Source: Collybia mongolica (Eukaryota; Basidiomycota; Agaricomycetes; Agaricales; Clitocybaceae). Taken from it: a stretch of 64,000 nucleotides of DNA. Positions 21,216 through 32,667 of this stretch are shown here, piece by piece. A program made the translations under genes and the position numbers. The stretch lies in NCBI GenBank assembly GCA_013420905.1, contig JAAXNY010000016.1, forward strand, positions 620,001-684,000, written 5' to 3'. Numbering within the stretch: position 1 is the stretch's first letter; each line of letters begins with the position of its first letter. The notes under the pieces were generated by a model, which worked only from the letters and a program-made list of their open reading frames with translations, did no database searches and had not been told where the DNA came from.

Positions 21216-22456
21216 ATCTGGCCGTTGGGGCGCAGTCCGGTTCACATGGTGGATTTATAGCATTATTATGACTAAGAAGCTCTTGGGGAGTCCCAGGAAG
21301 AACCAGTGCTGGCGAAGAACAGATGACATAGGCATGAAATATCCGATATAGTGTTAGGGAGGACGCCCAACTTCAACGGCGGGTTTGGGAGGCTACCGGC
21401 CCTATTTTGTAGTATTTCGAGGTGTGTAGCGCCCACGGGGTAGGTCACGGGTGCCTCGAGCGGTCCGCTTTATAGCCTTCGAGTAAAAGGCGCGGAGTGG
21501 AGTTTCGCCGCAATTTTGAGATTGAAGCTTATTTCACAATTGGCAGTCAAAAAGAGGCCCAAAGTCAAACACGACTGTAAAATCCGGGAATACCATACCA
21601 CAGGAAAACCTTTCAAAATATAGGTGGACGAAAGTAGCTGGGGCTAATGATAGCTCAACCTAATCTCACTGAGTGTCTGAACCAGCATCATGCTGGTAGA
21701 TACAGAACATTCGAAACTCGTTAAGGTAACTCCGTCGAAGTTTGAGTCGTTCACGTCCAAATTCGTCCGATAATTTTGCACTCGATCATGTGAGGATTTG
21801 CACCACATTTGGCAGAGAGCTGAGAAGACAAGTCACGGAAAAAAATCGGTGAAGGCGAACCGTGGGCCAAGTTTCCCGGGGGTTGCACAGAGGTCATAAG
21901 ATGATGGGTTCCTGTATCATCCAGATCATGGATATTCGAGTCTCGAGAATCGTGCTTTGGGAACATGGATAGCTTGAATGTAGGTCAAAAGTCGGCCATT
22001 CTGAAGCTGCAATACCAAGCGCCAGGCCTATAACTTCATCACAACTTGAACGGCTGCGGGGATTTTACGTGTCATGGCCAGCGTGGTGGGGGGATAATAG
22101 AACAGCAGAACACGTCCGAGTTGTGGATCGTCTGGCGGGAATCGACGTCGTGGGAAAACTCGCTTTTGAGGACCTCAAACCCCGACAGATTTCTAGATCC
22201 CTTCAGAAACAATCCAGACACAATGCCACTCGAAAAGCCAGGGCTTCGAGGATCAAGCTTGCACTTTGGTTTCAAGACATTACCGATCCGTAAGCCTCAC
22301 AGAGACTGTGAGAGCGAAAAATTTAGACTTGGGTTGTACGAAATTCATATCGTCGACATGTACCCACAATCGGGAAACGTTCACGCCATCTCTATTTGTA
22401 AAGAAAAATATGCTTTCAAGCTGTATATTCTTGTATATCATACCAGACCGTACTAG
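21216..22456. other. intergenic region without recognisable gene
   Basis: Upstream region of the GH53 gene and downstream flank of the cupin pseudogene. Several short overlapping frames exist on both strands, none with domain-like content or a plausible intron structure. The GH53 promoter should lie in 21216-21700; no clear TATA box was identified. Confidence 0.5.
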
Positions 22457-23863
22457 CTACTTCCATTCAAGTTCTTTGAGGTGCGCATTCCACTCTTCTT
22501 TGACCTTATTCTTGAAGGTCACAAAGTCCCAATCTGAATCAGGATAGAACTGTTCCTTCTTCCCTGTATCGGCGTTCAAGTACTCAAAAATATTCGTCGT
22601 GAGCACGATCCTCCCCTGCGTACTGGTAACACTGGATCGTCACACATACACGATCCGAGTCGTTATGTAACTGGTGGCCCAATCCACGTCACTTGGCTCT
22701 TATGGAATGTGAAGTCTGGCTCAAGCTTTATGCCGGATTGGTGGTCGAGTTTAGTGAAATACGAGGCGTTTATCTCGCCGTGTAGGACTTTGATGACGGC
22801 ATAAGCTTCGCCATGGTCATGGATCGGTGACCTATGTCCCGAAGGCCATATTTCAACCACAAAAGGAACCCCAGGAGAATTCCCCTGTCATTGCTTCGGG
22901 AGACATATCCTCAATCAAGCTATCATTGCATACCTCGTCAGATCCTAGGGTGATCCTCAGGTATGTCATTTTGGTATCTCCACCAAACTCGTTCGCCTTC
23001 TCCTTCAATTTCTCATAGCATACCCTACCAGGAGTGCGAATACTGTACTCGAGCCCCTGGCTGAAATCTGGAAAGCCATTGTCATCGAGCTTTACACCAG
23101 GGCCAGTGATGTTAGCATTAGAGGCGCTGGCATTCTGGGCTCAGATTTGCGATAGAAGTAGTAGTGCCGATGGCGAGGTCCTTGAGAGTAACATCCACAG
23201 ATTTGGCAATGATGGGAGGGAGGTCATTGACAATTGGTAGCCTGCCGATGGATACGAGACCAAGATCTGGACGTATACTTTACGCCAATCAGTCATACGA
23301 TCAGCCACTTGTCCCCCGGACGCTGCGATCAAAAAACGCACCGAGGTACTACCTGTTAAAGAGACGATTGAAAGGTACTTCAAGCTTTTAATCCAAATAT
23401 ATGGTCCTGGCTCCCTTGTCTTATCCCCGACATTCACCCTCGCTGCAAGAAATGTGACGTTTGCGGATCTATACGTCCTTCCATGCCGAATAATTCCATT
23501 TTTCTTATCGACACTCAGCCAATATAGATCCTCAACACCAGATATCAAGAGCGGAGCCCTAGAACCCTTGGGGGTCACGGTCGGGATTTCTACCGATGAC
23601 GTGGAAGTGATTGCAAGGAATTTGGCAGAAGTTTCTGTCAGCTCCAGCTTGGGGCCAGTGCCATGGTATCCGAGCTCAGGAGATGGAGTCAAGACGATAG
23701 AAAGTTGCGCGCCCGGTGTCACTTGAACAGCTACAATCCCCTGACCCTCGACAACAAGTCTCATGGGGTGTCTGAAGTTGGCGATGGTGTCTGTCTCGGG
23801 CTCCTCGTCGTATAGTGATGGGAGATCTTCACGTACGAGGACAGATGGGAAGACAGACGTCAT
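22457..23863 (-). pseudogene. cysteine-dioxygenase-like cupin protein, frameshifted
   Basis: The minus-strand frame starts ATG 23863. The N-terminal part (to about 23290) contains a segment (DLYWLSVDKKNGIIRHGRTY) resembling the beta-rich farnesoic-acid-O-methyltransferase-like domain; this is a tentative call. The C-terminal cupin has NSPGVPFVVEIWPSGHRSPI followed by HDHG, the metal-binding His pattern of cysteine dioxygenase relatives, and later TIQCYQY. A clean intron (22895-22942 region, GTATGC...GACAG) precedes the cupin block. The frame is broken at least twice: near 23115-23123, where the related copy at 24.5 kb lacks one base, and after the QVTWIGPP block near 22670. A third shift seems to follow TIQCYQY near 22610. 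The stop would be at 22457-22459. Decayed gene; start and exact breaks are inferred. Confidence 0.6.
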
Positions 23864-24189
23864 ACCCGCAAGTTAATCGTCGGATGAAAATGGTGCTATC
23901 GGTTGTGCCGAAGTAAGCATAGCGATCAATGAAGTTTGCCATGGAAGCGTAAGTTGAGCGTGTTGCACCTTTGGTCGCGCATTCGTTCTAGTATTTATAC
24001 ATTGCCCAAGATCTTGCGCACACGAATGTTTCAGGGCGAAAGAGTGCTCGACAGTTTGGCAGGTACCCTTCATCCTGGCACAAGGGCTTTCAATCTTTCC
24101 AGACGGCGCTTGAGGAGGTGGCGTCGTAAGCTGTCAAGTGAGGTTAATCGGGCTTCCTGAAGTCCAGTTACCCTATTAAATCCACCAAC

Positions 24190-24720
24190 CTTCACATCGG
24201 AATAAAATTGAAACCGATACCTCTTTCCATTGTGCCTGGACCCCCTGCGGGGCACTCCACAGATAAAATATTCGTTATTTTAGGAGGATTTACTATCACT
24301 GAAGCGTCTGGAGATATATTTCTGATCAAGAAATCATTACACCCCAACGTGAATCTCAGGTAAGTCGATCGGCATTTTACCAAACTCTCTCACCTTCTCT
24401 TTCATACTCTCATGGCACACTTTATCAGAAGTGTAAATGCTATACTCAAGCGCCTGGCTGAAATTTGGGAAACTTTTCTCGTCGAGCTTCATGCTAGGAC
24501 TGGCGACGTTGGCACAGAGGCGCTGGCATATCGTATTCTGATTTGCGATGGAAATAATATTGCCAACTGCTTGGCCTCAGGGCTAGTCGAAGGTCTGAGC
24601 GTATGGTCTTCAACTATCAGTGTCTTCCTGTGCACCTCTACTAAATGCCTTGTGCCTGTCCCATTAATTATTGGTGATCTCAAATCGAGGTCTCACCTTC
24701 TTCACTAAACTGCGCCATAG
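24190..24720 (-). pseudogene. decayed partial second copy of the cupin gene
   Basis: The minus strand of 24540-24380 translates to a segment (CQRLCANVASPSMKLDEKSF...EYSIYTSDKVCHESMKEKV) that aligns with the middle of the gene at 22.5-23.9 kb at both DNA and protein level. Downstream similarity continues through the old intron and exon border but with lost splice signals and many stops. Upstream coding sequence is gone. The two copies lie in the same orientation, suggesting an old tandem duplication. Confidence 0.55.
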
Positions 24721-25032
24721 GCGGGGGCCTCATTCGACCTTGGCTATCAGCGGATTTTGCGTTCGTTTGGCTTCCAATGGAGCTTTCAGCTCGAACCCAG
24801 ACCATGAGAATGGAGTGATCTATGAGCTAGATTGTATGAGAGTGGCAGAGTACTCCGTACAGGACTTAGGCAAGACAATGCCGAAACAACCTCCCGCCGC
24901 CACGCCCGTTGACTAGAAATCCACGTCGATTTGGTAGGGAAGGTATGGCGGGTTTGCTTCTTTCGGATTGATACGGAAAGTAGGCGAAGTAGAGTGGCTA
25001 GAATTGGAGGAGAGGTAACGTATTTAAAAGGA

Positions 25033-26470
25033 TCATGATGATTCGGTTACAACAGGCTTTATGAGCAATAATTCCGGTGCCATGGAATTAACCACTGTTA
25101 GAAGTCTATCAAGCGCATCCTTTGCACTTAATCTCTTCGTGGAATCTGGAAGAGTCACGTCTTGTAAGACCTGATCGATTGGGCCAATTGTGCTCTGAAA
25201 GACAAGTGAGCGAGTGACGAAGCCGGAAAGTGGATTATAGAACCTTAAAATCCCAGAAACTCTGGCCCAATTGCCAAACATCCAGCTTGAAGGGGCTGTA
25301 GGCTTTTCCAGAATTGAACTCGGGTGCGTGAGCACGCGCATATTTATCTACCCCTACAAAAGAGCCACCAGAGGGAAATCCAATTATTAAGCATTCATCT
25401 GTTGTATATTCTGGTGGAAACATCATTGCAACCTCAAAGTCGATAAGATAAACTCGAGGGCCGGATGGAGCAATCTTCATCGTGCGCAAGGACTCTGGGT
25501 GCCACTGAACTACAAAATTGTCGCGGAAGGCATCCTGGGATATGATGAAGTTTAAGTAAAAAGCTATGCTATTGACAAAATCGGCCTTACACGATGCGCA
25601 ATGTTCAAATCATGGATAAACACGAGGGCCTAAATTGCTTTACTGAGATATCTCCATTGGCAGTTTTGGTAAAAGTGGACTCTACCTCCAACATTTGCAT
25701 AAGCATTTCAACGACATCTCCAACAGAGTTGTTTGGCCAAGAGTCGTAAGCATTTCGTACTGAGGCACCTACCTTAGGAAAGACCCCAAAAATGATGCCC
25801 TCAAACTGGAACTCTGCAAACATAGGAAGTGCATGATTATTGCAAAGCAGGCTGACCTCCCCTACCGCAATTCTTCTGAGAATTTTGATATGCTCGTGTC
25901 CTTCATGATGAATGACGATGACACGAATCATAACATCATGCCCACTTCGCGCGCGCGCAACTCGTATAAGGGGGTTCTAATCATGAAAGGTCAGTCAGGG
26001 TAGAGCAGAGTTATAAGACCACGAACCATATATTGAAATCGACGAGACCTCCCTATCGTTCCTAATCCGTTCGGGTCCGTTCGGGTAGGTATAGCATAAC
26101 CAAACCCACTTGATGACCCCAAGGTAAAACCTGGAGACTCGAGAACAGCAGAGGAGATATGGGTCCACTGCATATAGCCTTCTTCGCGCAGCACTTCATC
26201 TAAAGTTTCCCAGATGTGTTCTTCTGCCTCATGAGTGTCTCCAGGTAGCCTCCAAGTTGCAAGATTGGGTGGAAGCTTTACATCCAAAAGGGCGTCATCA
26301 CCAAGAAAATAGAGGAAAGTGAGGGAATAGACCTTTCGTTTTATTCGCTTTCTTTTGCTACGCGTAGAATGAACTGTCCACAGGACATATGATGCGAGAA
26401 TACCCGCTACGGTCACCGTCGCAACCTGAGCGATGGGTTTCGGTGTTAAAGTGAACATTAAGGGTAGCAT
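25033..26470 (-). CDS. membrane-anchored reduced protein-kinase-like protein
   Basis: The model has five exons: 26470-26027, 25976-25686, 25629-25591, 25534-25244 and 25194-25033, in one frame, giving 408 residues. Residues about 14-34 (AQVATVTVAGILASYVLW) form a likely membrane anchor followed by a basic stretch (RSKRKRIKRK). The kinase C-lobe is clear: HRD with catalytic Asp at about 259 and Asn at about 264, DFE in place of DFG at about 290, HAPE, and the DVWQLG helix. The N-lobe is very short, with no visible Gly-rich loop and no confident ATP-binding Lys. Similar proteins are abundant in Agaricomycetes. It could be a low-activity kinase or a pseudokinase. Borders use GT...AG throughout, one donor being GTTCGT. 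Confidence 0.75.
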
Positions 26471-26619
26471 GCCAAATACAAAGTACTATGGGTATTTGGA
26501 ATAATTGGAGGTTGCGTTGCGACAGAAGAATGTTGAATGATATGAGGAGGCAGGACTCGTCCCAGTGGCACGCGTCGATTTATCACTGGTTCTCAGAACC
26601 AAACGCGTTGTTTATTTGG

Positions 26620-27111
26620 TTAGGTGGGTGTATGGAGTGATAGCGGCCCACCTAGAATATTAACCCGACTGAATGTACTTAATTTATATAAAAGATTTGC
26701 GGTGAGATCCATTTTCAAGTCCGGCCATATTATTACATTACACGTCGATGTTCCTGTGTGATCTGGGACGAGGACATTCGACTCCCAGAGGTACAGACAA
26801 TTTGCAATACCGTTCTCATTTAAAAGAGCAACTGGATTTGAATACTTTCTACCCGTCAACATTTGTAGATTCTGAGGCCTGAACGCTGTCGAGGTTCTTT
26901 CGAGGTGATCCCTGTGAGTCGCAATAACATGTATGAGGGTCTTGATAACCATATGGCCATCTAAATTGATAGGCTTACGACAAGAACGAGTCCAGTGTAG
27001 TTGTGCGTACTCACTTAAGCAGGTGTAGACAGGCTCTGTTGGTACACGCTGAGAATGATCTGTTGAGGGGGTGAAAATTGCATTATTGAACGGGATCCGT
27101 AAGACTTTCAT
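26620..27111 (-). CDS. unrecognised open frame between kinase and TBC genes
   Basis: A 163-codon minus-strand frame from ATG 27111. I recognise no domain. Composition is ordinary (a few Trp and Cys, no signal peptide). It ends 43 bp from the TBC gene's stop and could be an independent small gene, an exon of an unresolved gene, or chance. Low confidence. Confidence 0.25.
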   Translation of the reverse strand: MKVLRIPFNNAIFTPSTDHSQRVPTEPVYTCLSEYAQLHWTRSCRKPINLDGHMVIKTLIHVIATHRDHLERTSTAFRPQNLQMLTGRKYSNPVALLNENGIANCLYLWESNVLVPDHTGTSTCNVIIWPDLKMDLTANLLYKLSTFSRVNILGGPLSLHTPT

Positions 27112-27153
27112 GAGGCAGCATGGGTATTCAGGTCACACCTCTGATTGATTTTT

Positions 27154-29278
27154 TTACACCTTCCCTGTGCCATGGCCACCAGCATTTAGCACTCTTTCTG
27201 TTGCCCCCGCCATCAAACCACCAACCCAACCCCCAATCTTTTTCAGCCCCTTCCACTCCTTTCCAGGCTCCACGAGCCCAAACCCTAGCCCAAACACCCC
27301 GCCTCCGCCTCCCCGCCCTGCCCCGTTATGCACTTTGACTCCGTACACCGCCATTGCAACTCCCAAGATGAGCACTGCACCCGCCACCATTGTCCGCCTC
27401 TCCACTATTCGTGTCTTCCTTAACTTCCGTGCATGTCGCTTGTCTCTTCCCCGTCCTTTACCCTTTCCCGTCAATCTCTTTCCCTTCTTCTCGTGTTTTC
27501 CATATTTCTCATCCCATCCATCCACATCGTCTTCCTCAACCTCATCCTCTTCTTCGATGTAGGGATATACGATTAATCCAGGACACCCTACCATAGCCTC
27601 CGCATCTGTATCACTCGGAAGTGCTTTAAAATCCTCACTCCAGGTGAAGACGACGCTCTGTGGGCCCATGATAGACGAGAGGCCTATTTCGGGGTGGGTG
27701 GGGGGATATAGTGTCCAGAGCGCGTCCGCGTGTGTGAGGAGGGCGGTTAGAGTTGTCGGGGTAATATGTGGTGGGGCGGGATCAGGTGAAGGGGAACGAG
27801 AGGGAGATGAGGGGCCCGCCTCTGGGAGGTTTGGTGTGCTAGGAAAATCCGCAGACAATTCTCCCGACGATGTTGGGGTATCCTCCACCTTAGATGTAGG
27901 AAGAGCTTCGTGGTTTGCATAGTTCATGGTGTTCGCTGTTTCTGCCTTTGTTTCTGAGACTATCACATCATTTGAGATGGTACTCCGTTCCTCTGTAAGG
28001 ATATCCTGCAGCGTCAACTGCCGTGTTTCCTCCTTCTCTTCTTCCTCCTTGATATGGATGTCTGATGTAGTAAAACTTCCCTCTAGTCGATCCTCCGCGG
28101 AGTCAAGGTGTTCAGGTAGAGCTTCGGAATCTATTATAGACGGGAGCCCGCTCAATAAAGAGTGAGCCATTCCCATTCCCTCATCTTCCTCTTCTTGCGC
28201 CAACCTTTCGATGGCTTTTTTTCTGTCTAGAATGATCTGAAAGTGCAATAGAGAGTTCACGTCAATATCGAAAGTGCGAACGAAAAGTTGTTACCAACGT
28301 ACAGCAGTAGCAAGGTATACAACAGCAATGGGTGGCCTGCACAAAAGGTAGTCAAATACATGTTGGATCAGGGGAAGTGTAGGCATGTCGTGCGAGAAGA
28401 GTGTTAGGATATTGGAAAGGGCGTAAAACGGGAGAGGGGATGTCCTACAGGAAGATGTTTTAATTTGTTGATGTAGGAAGGTGGAGTGGTAACATACTGC
28501 TCAAGGCTCTCTGCGTATGAGCGGTCGGCTAGTCGAAGTAAGATTTTGGTGACTCTGTCGCTTGCTCAGCAGCATCCATAAAATAACGGGTGTCAAACGT
28601 ACCTGAGAAGTCCAAGAACAGGTTCAAGCGTTGATCCCATCGAATCTCGAACCCTATGCAGGCTTATTTTCTCCGCACATACCAGCTGCATTTCTGGGGG
28701 CAAGGTGAGGAAGAGGACCGTGATGATGTCATGGTATCCCTTGTATCCTGTTATATGGAAGACCCCTTCAAAGAGAAGGCAAACGCTCACCTGGAAGTAG
28801 TGTAATTTTGGCCGCTTGCGGAAGATGGAAACTATGAGTTCGTGGAGAATTTCTTGCATGTCACCTTTCCTATCTGTCGACGCATCTATTAGTATTAGAC
28901 CCATTAGTTAGAGTCATATAAAAATGATTCGAGTATGGCTTCACCTACGGGGTATAGGACGAAACTTCGGTCCGTATCCAAACGTATCTGGCGCTCGTCG
29001 CGATGTGGCGTTGGAACTCCTGCGTCATCCACCTCTTCCTTTACAGCTGCCGTCATAGGCTTTGTCACTCCGAGAAGCTGTGGCCTTATAAAAAAATATG
29101 AGAACAAAATATAGTATATAGGGCGTGCTCCATACCAAATATTGACTCTATCCGCACCGAAACCGCCTGGAACGAGACTGCGCGCCCGGAGTGCAGCCCA
29201 ATCAACTCTCGTCGACCGTGGAGGTAGGGTATCCTCGTTTGCTTCCTCGTTTGTATCTAATGGTGGTTCTAGGGCCAT
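27154..29278 (-). CDS. TBC-domain Rab-GAP, TBC1D20/Gyp8-like, with C-terminal membrane anchor
   Basis: GTPase-activating protein for Rab GTPases; the TBC1D20/Gyp8 group acts on Rab1/Ypt1 at the ER-Golgi. The model has seven exons: 29278-29136, 29084-28945, 28885-28791, 28739-28603, 28554-28498, 28444-28303 and 28236-27154, or 598 residues. Both catalytic fingers are intact: IRLDTDR (IxxDxxR, Arg at about 87) and YFQ (Gln at about 126). YHDIITVLFLTLPPEM and LHRVRDSM are also family-like. A long acidic/Ser-Pro-rich region follows the TBC domain, then a Lys/Arg-rich patch and a hydrophobic segment (MVAGAVLILGVAMAVYGV), matching the tail-anchored topology of TBC1D20. The frame stays open upstream of 29278, so a longer N-terminus is possible; I chose the Met before DWAALRARSL. 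Confidence 0.85.
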
Positions 29279-29720
29279 GACTGTAGACTTGAGTGGTTGA
29301 AGTACTTCAGCGTTCCACTTTCGGTATCTGTAGTGGCCGTGAGGGGCCAAAAATATGTTGTCGTTGATGACGTAAGCCATGTCGGGTTGTCCACGACGGC
29401 GACAAGCCTCAACCAGCCCTGCAGGCCTCAATGTTCAAACGCTTAGTCGTTAATGAGTGACATTGACTTGAATTGGATATCGCGGTGGCAACCACTGGAG
29501 CATATCTATCTATGGTTGAGGCATAATGGTCACCTCCGGAATGTACGTCTCATGACTAATATGTCATAAACTAATCTTAATCAGACTAGCAAGGAGACGG
29601 TCGAGCAGAGAAGCTATCATATCACACAACCAAATGACAGTTGTTTCCCATGTGTTTCTCATAACTTGGTCTGTATAGTCACCTATCGAGCTCAAAGTAC
29701 TCCAAGGCAACTCGGGATTT

Positions 29721-32185
29721 TTATTCATCAAGACTGTACCTCTCGCCGTTGAAGATACCTTCCTCCATGGCTTTGATTTCTGGAGGGAAACAAAAATAAC
29801 GACGCACAAACATTGGTAACAGGAAGAAGAGCGGAAACAGGAGCACTTACGCAGTGCAACATGCTTCGAATGGAATCGACAATATGCCAAATTTCCTATA
29901 TAAAACATGGCCTCAAACCCGACTGACTGATACACGGAAACTCAACCACGTACCCATCATGTACCACAGCCCCTTGATGCCCAAACTCCTCCAGGCTCCG
30001 TTGATTTCCCCTTCCTTGTTCAAACCCCAGATCGGCAAGCATTTATTGGAAACCTCCTCCCCACACACTGCCCGTATATGGCTGCGAGTGTCTCCCAGTC
30101 TAATAAATTTCAGCCAAGAAATCACATTTGCTTGAGAAAAAAAATCACCCCGTTGCGAATACGACAACGTCCGCTTTCAGCTCGCTGCCATCATCAAATT
30201 TCAGTCCATCCTCGGTGAAATTCTCGATTTGACCCCCGCCCTTTAATTTGATTTTTCCATCCGCGATAAGCTGGCTGCCTCCGGTGTCTACCAATGTCGT
30301 CAGGTGGGGGCCCTTCCCACCCTAAACAAAACACCGACCAAGATAATACCCTCCAGCGTTGTTCCACACCAACAAGATGACTCCAGTACCGAGTATCCCG
30401 TCATTGACTTTGAAACCGCGATTACGCAAACGATCCAAAATATCCCTTTTCGTTCACGTCGTCAGTTCATCAGCCCTGCGCCAGCTGGTATCAAAAGGAC
30501 GTACTTGTCAAGGTCCGCAATTATCTTTGCAGTGCGCTGCGCAAGTCCAATATTTGCGAAGTAAGGGAACGATGCGTTGAGTCTGTCTGCTATCTCGACA
30601 GGGGGGCTGCCCTCGGAATAGACACCTGAGTACCTTCAGCGTGCTGTCACGTAAAATCAAAAGGGATATGCACCTTCCATCATGACTTTGTAGCCGTTCT
30701 TGGTGCTCATGACGTGAGTCGAACTGCGTTGATACATCGTCACATCTAACTCTGATACAATCATAATCTCATCAGCCGTGGAACGAGAACATACCTATCC
30801 CATGTTCATAGTAATCGACTGCAATGTCGTGCGCTACGCCGGAATTTCGATAAATCCACCCGAGGATTGGAAAGAGTATCGACATACCAGAAGTACATGC
30901 TCCGACAACGACGACCTTCTTCCCCTTGTGATCATTCGCCTTCCTGTGCTCATTGGAGTGTAACGCCTGCCCTTTGAATTTATCCTATAAGGCGAAACCG
31001 TTTAGTAATTCGCTTCCTTTACGACGGCAACACTTACTATCCCTGGGATCAACGGAACTCTGCCTTTCGTACCCCCAAAGCCAGTCGCGAAAATCAAATG
31101 TTTGACGTCGAACGTCCTATCTGCACCATCCTCGCGTTTGACAACGACGTGCCATTTGGATGTTGATGTGTCCTGGGTCGCACTTACAACAGTGGAAGAC
31201 GTCCACACATTGATTTCGAGGGCCTCAGCGTAGTGTTCAAGCCAATTGGCAAGCTTTTATTATCTGAGCAAGGGAGGCTCCTGGCGGACATCGACGCACC
31301 TTAAGAGCTGGTGTGAAAACCGGCCATGTCGACGGAAACCTAAGCGAGTTAGACGCCCAGAAGTAGGAACATGTGAATACGACCTACGGGAGATAGGGCA
31401 TATGATCGTAATCTATATGCTAAGATTAGAACACGTGTATATCCTATGAACGGCGACTCACAAACAGGATCGTGAAGACACAACGCCTCATACCGGTTCC
31501 GCCAGTTGTCTCCAATCCTCGGGTTCCTCTCTACAACCAGCGTAGGGATCTCAAACGCCTTCAAACGTGCGGCGATATCGAGTCCGCTTTGCCCTCCCCC
31601 AATGACCAACACGGTCGGCTGCGCACTGCCTTCAAACTCAATCTCGCGTTTGCGATCTGACTCCCACTTCCCGTGATTCGGTGCGTGGTTCCTCAGCGCA
31701 CCAATCTTTTCTGGGAAGCCCTTCAGGTCCTCAAGATTTGTAAACACGCCGTACGCCTTCCACTCGCCGTTCGCCGTAGGCACGAGACGCGCGATGCCCG
31801 ACGCTAGACCCGCGGTGGTCTCGAAGTCGAACATGAAGTTGATCCACGCGATATCTGGAAAGGGCCGTTGGAGGCTGAGATAGACATCGTCACGGAGGGC
31901 AAAGGCAGTCGGGCGAGCCACCGACAGTCGATCGGAGAGGAACTGAGTGATGGCTGGAGTACCGGAAAATGTTCGGAAGTCCCAGGTGAAGGAAAGCATG
32001 TCGCGCCAGAACGAGTCGGGGATGAAGAGGGCAGCAACTGCCCCGGCATCACCTGAGAAGGCGGCGGCGGAGAACCATGCGAACCATGCCTTGGCTACCT
32101 GCCTCACATCGAGATCCTCCGGGATGGTGGCATTGAGATTGTCGAGTGTCGGGAGAGGCGGTGGTACTTCTGGGATGTTAGACAT
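29721..32185 (-). CDS. FAD-dependent monooxygenase with N-terminal SnoaL-like domain, copy 1
   Basis: About 609 residues in twelve or so exons, starting ATG 32185 and stopping at 29721-29723. Residues about 25-165 look like a SnoaL/NTF2-like domain (FWRDMLSFTWDFRTF). A Rossmann FAD site GGGQSG is at about 196-201. Then come YDHMPYLPFPSTWP (spanning a mini-exon near 31408), FATG, a second nucleotide-binding turn VVVVGACTS, a second FATG and the C-terminus HSKHVALQIKAMEEGIFNGERYSL. This is the layout of class B flavin-containing/Baeyer-Villiger-type monooxygenases. The substrate is unknown. Every exon junction I checked keeps the frame. A paralogue follows immediately upstream in the same orientation. 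Probably soluble; no signal peptide. Confidence 0.85.
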
Positions 32186-32257
32186 CGTAGTCGTAGACAG
32201 CGATCGATGGAATGCAGGGACGTTTTGTGCAAGGCCTTTATGTAAGTATTAGCTCAA

Positions 32258-32268
32258 GGGTCACGTTT
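32258..32268. promoter_or_regulatory. GGTCACGTT motif upstream of monooxygenase copy 1
   Basis: GGGTCACGTTT, about 75 bp upstream of the ATG. The same core, GGTCACGTT, lies about 115 bp upstream of copy 2 (35261-35269). It includes CACGT, an E-box/bHLH-type half site. It may be a shared promoter element retained after duplication. Confidence 0.3.
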
Positions 32269-32667
32269 GTGGTGGTTAGCCATGAACGTTAGATTCTTTC
32301 CCATGCCAGGTTTTCTACACATATGCATCATGAATTCTAAGTCTGTTTATCCGACACGTTTTAGGGTTCTGAGTGGTCGTTTATCCTCAGAAGCTTCAAG
32401 CCTTCGGGATAGTATCGAGTAGCCTGAGCGGATAAGACAGTGGTTATTTTCAGGCTACAATGATGCCGCTTCACAATCGCTCACAAGCCCCACCCCATGC
32501 ATAAGCGGATACGTGTCATAGGCGTCCGTTAAATAAGATCATATACCAGTAAGTAAATTGGGAAGATAATAAACACCTTGGATATATCTACAAATCTCTA
32601 GTTCCATGTATCAACTTCATCCTCTTGCGCTCTTCCAACGGGAATAGATGCAACTGGTGACCTAACC

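Noticed and set aside
29279..29431. N-terminal extension of the TBC protein (AYVINDNIFLAPHGHYRYRKW...)
   Set aside because: The frame is open, but it opens with TTG, and the Met at 29278 lies just before the conserved start region. Kept only as an alternative.
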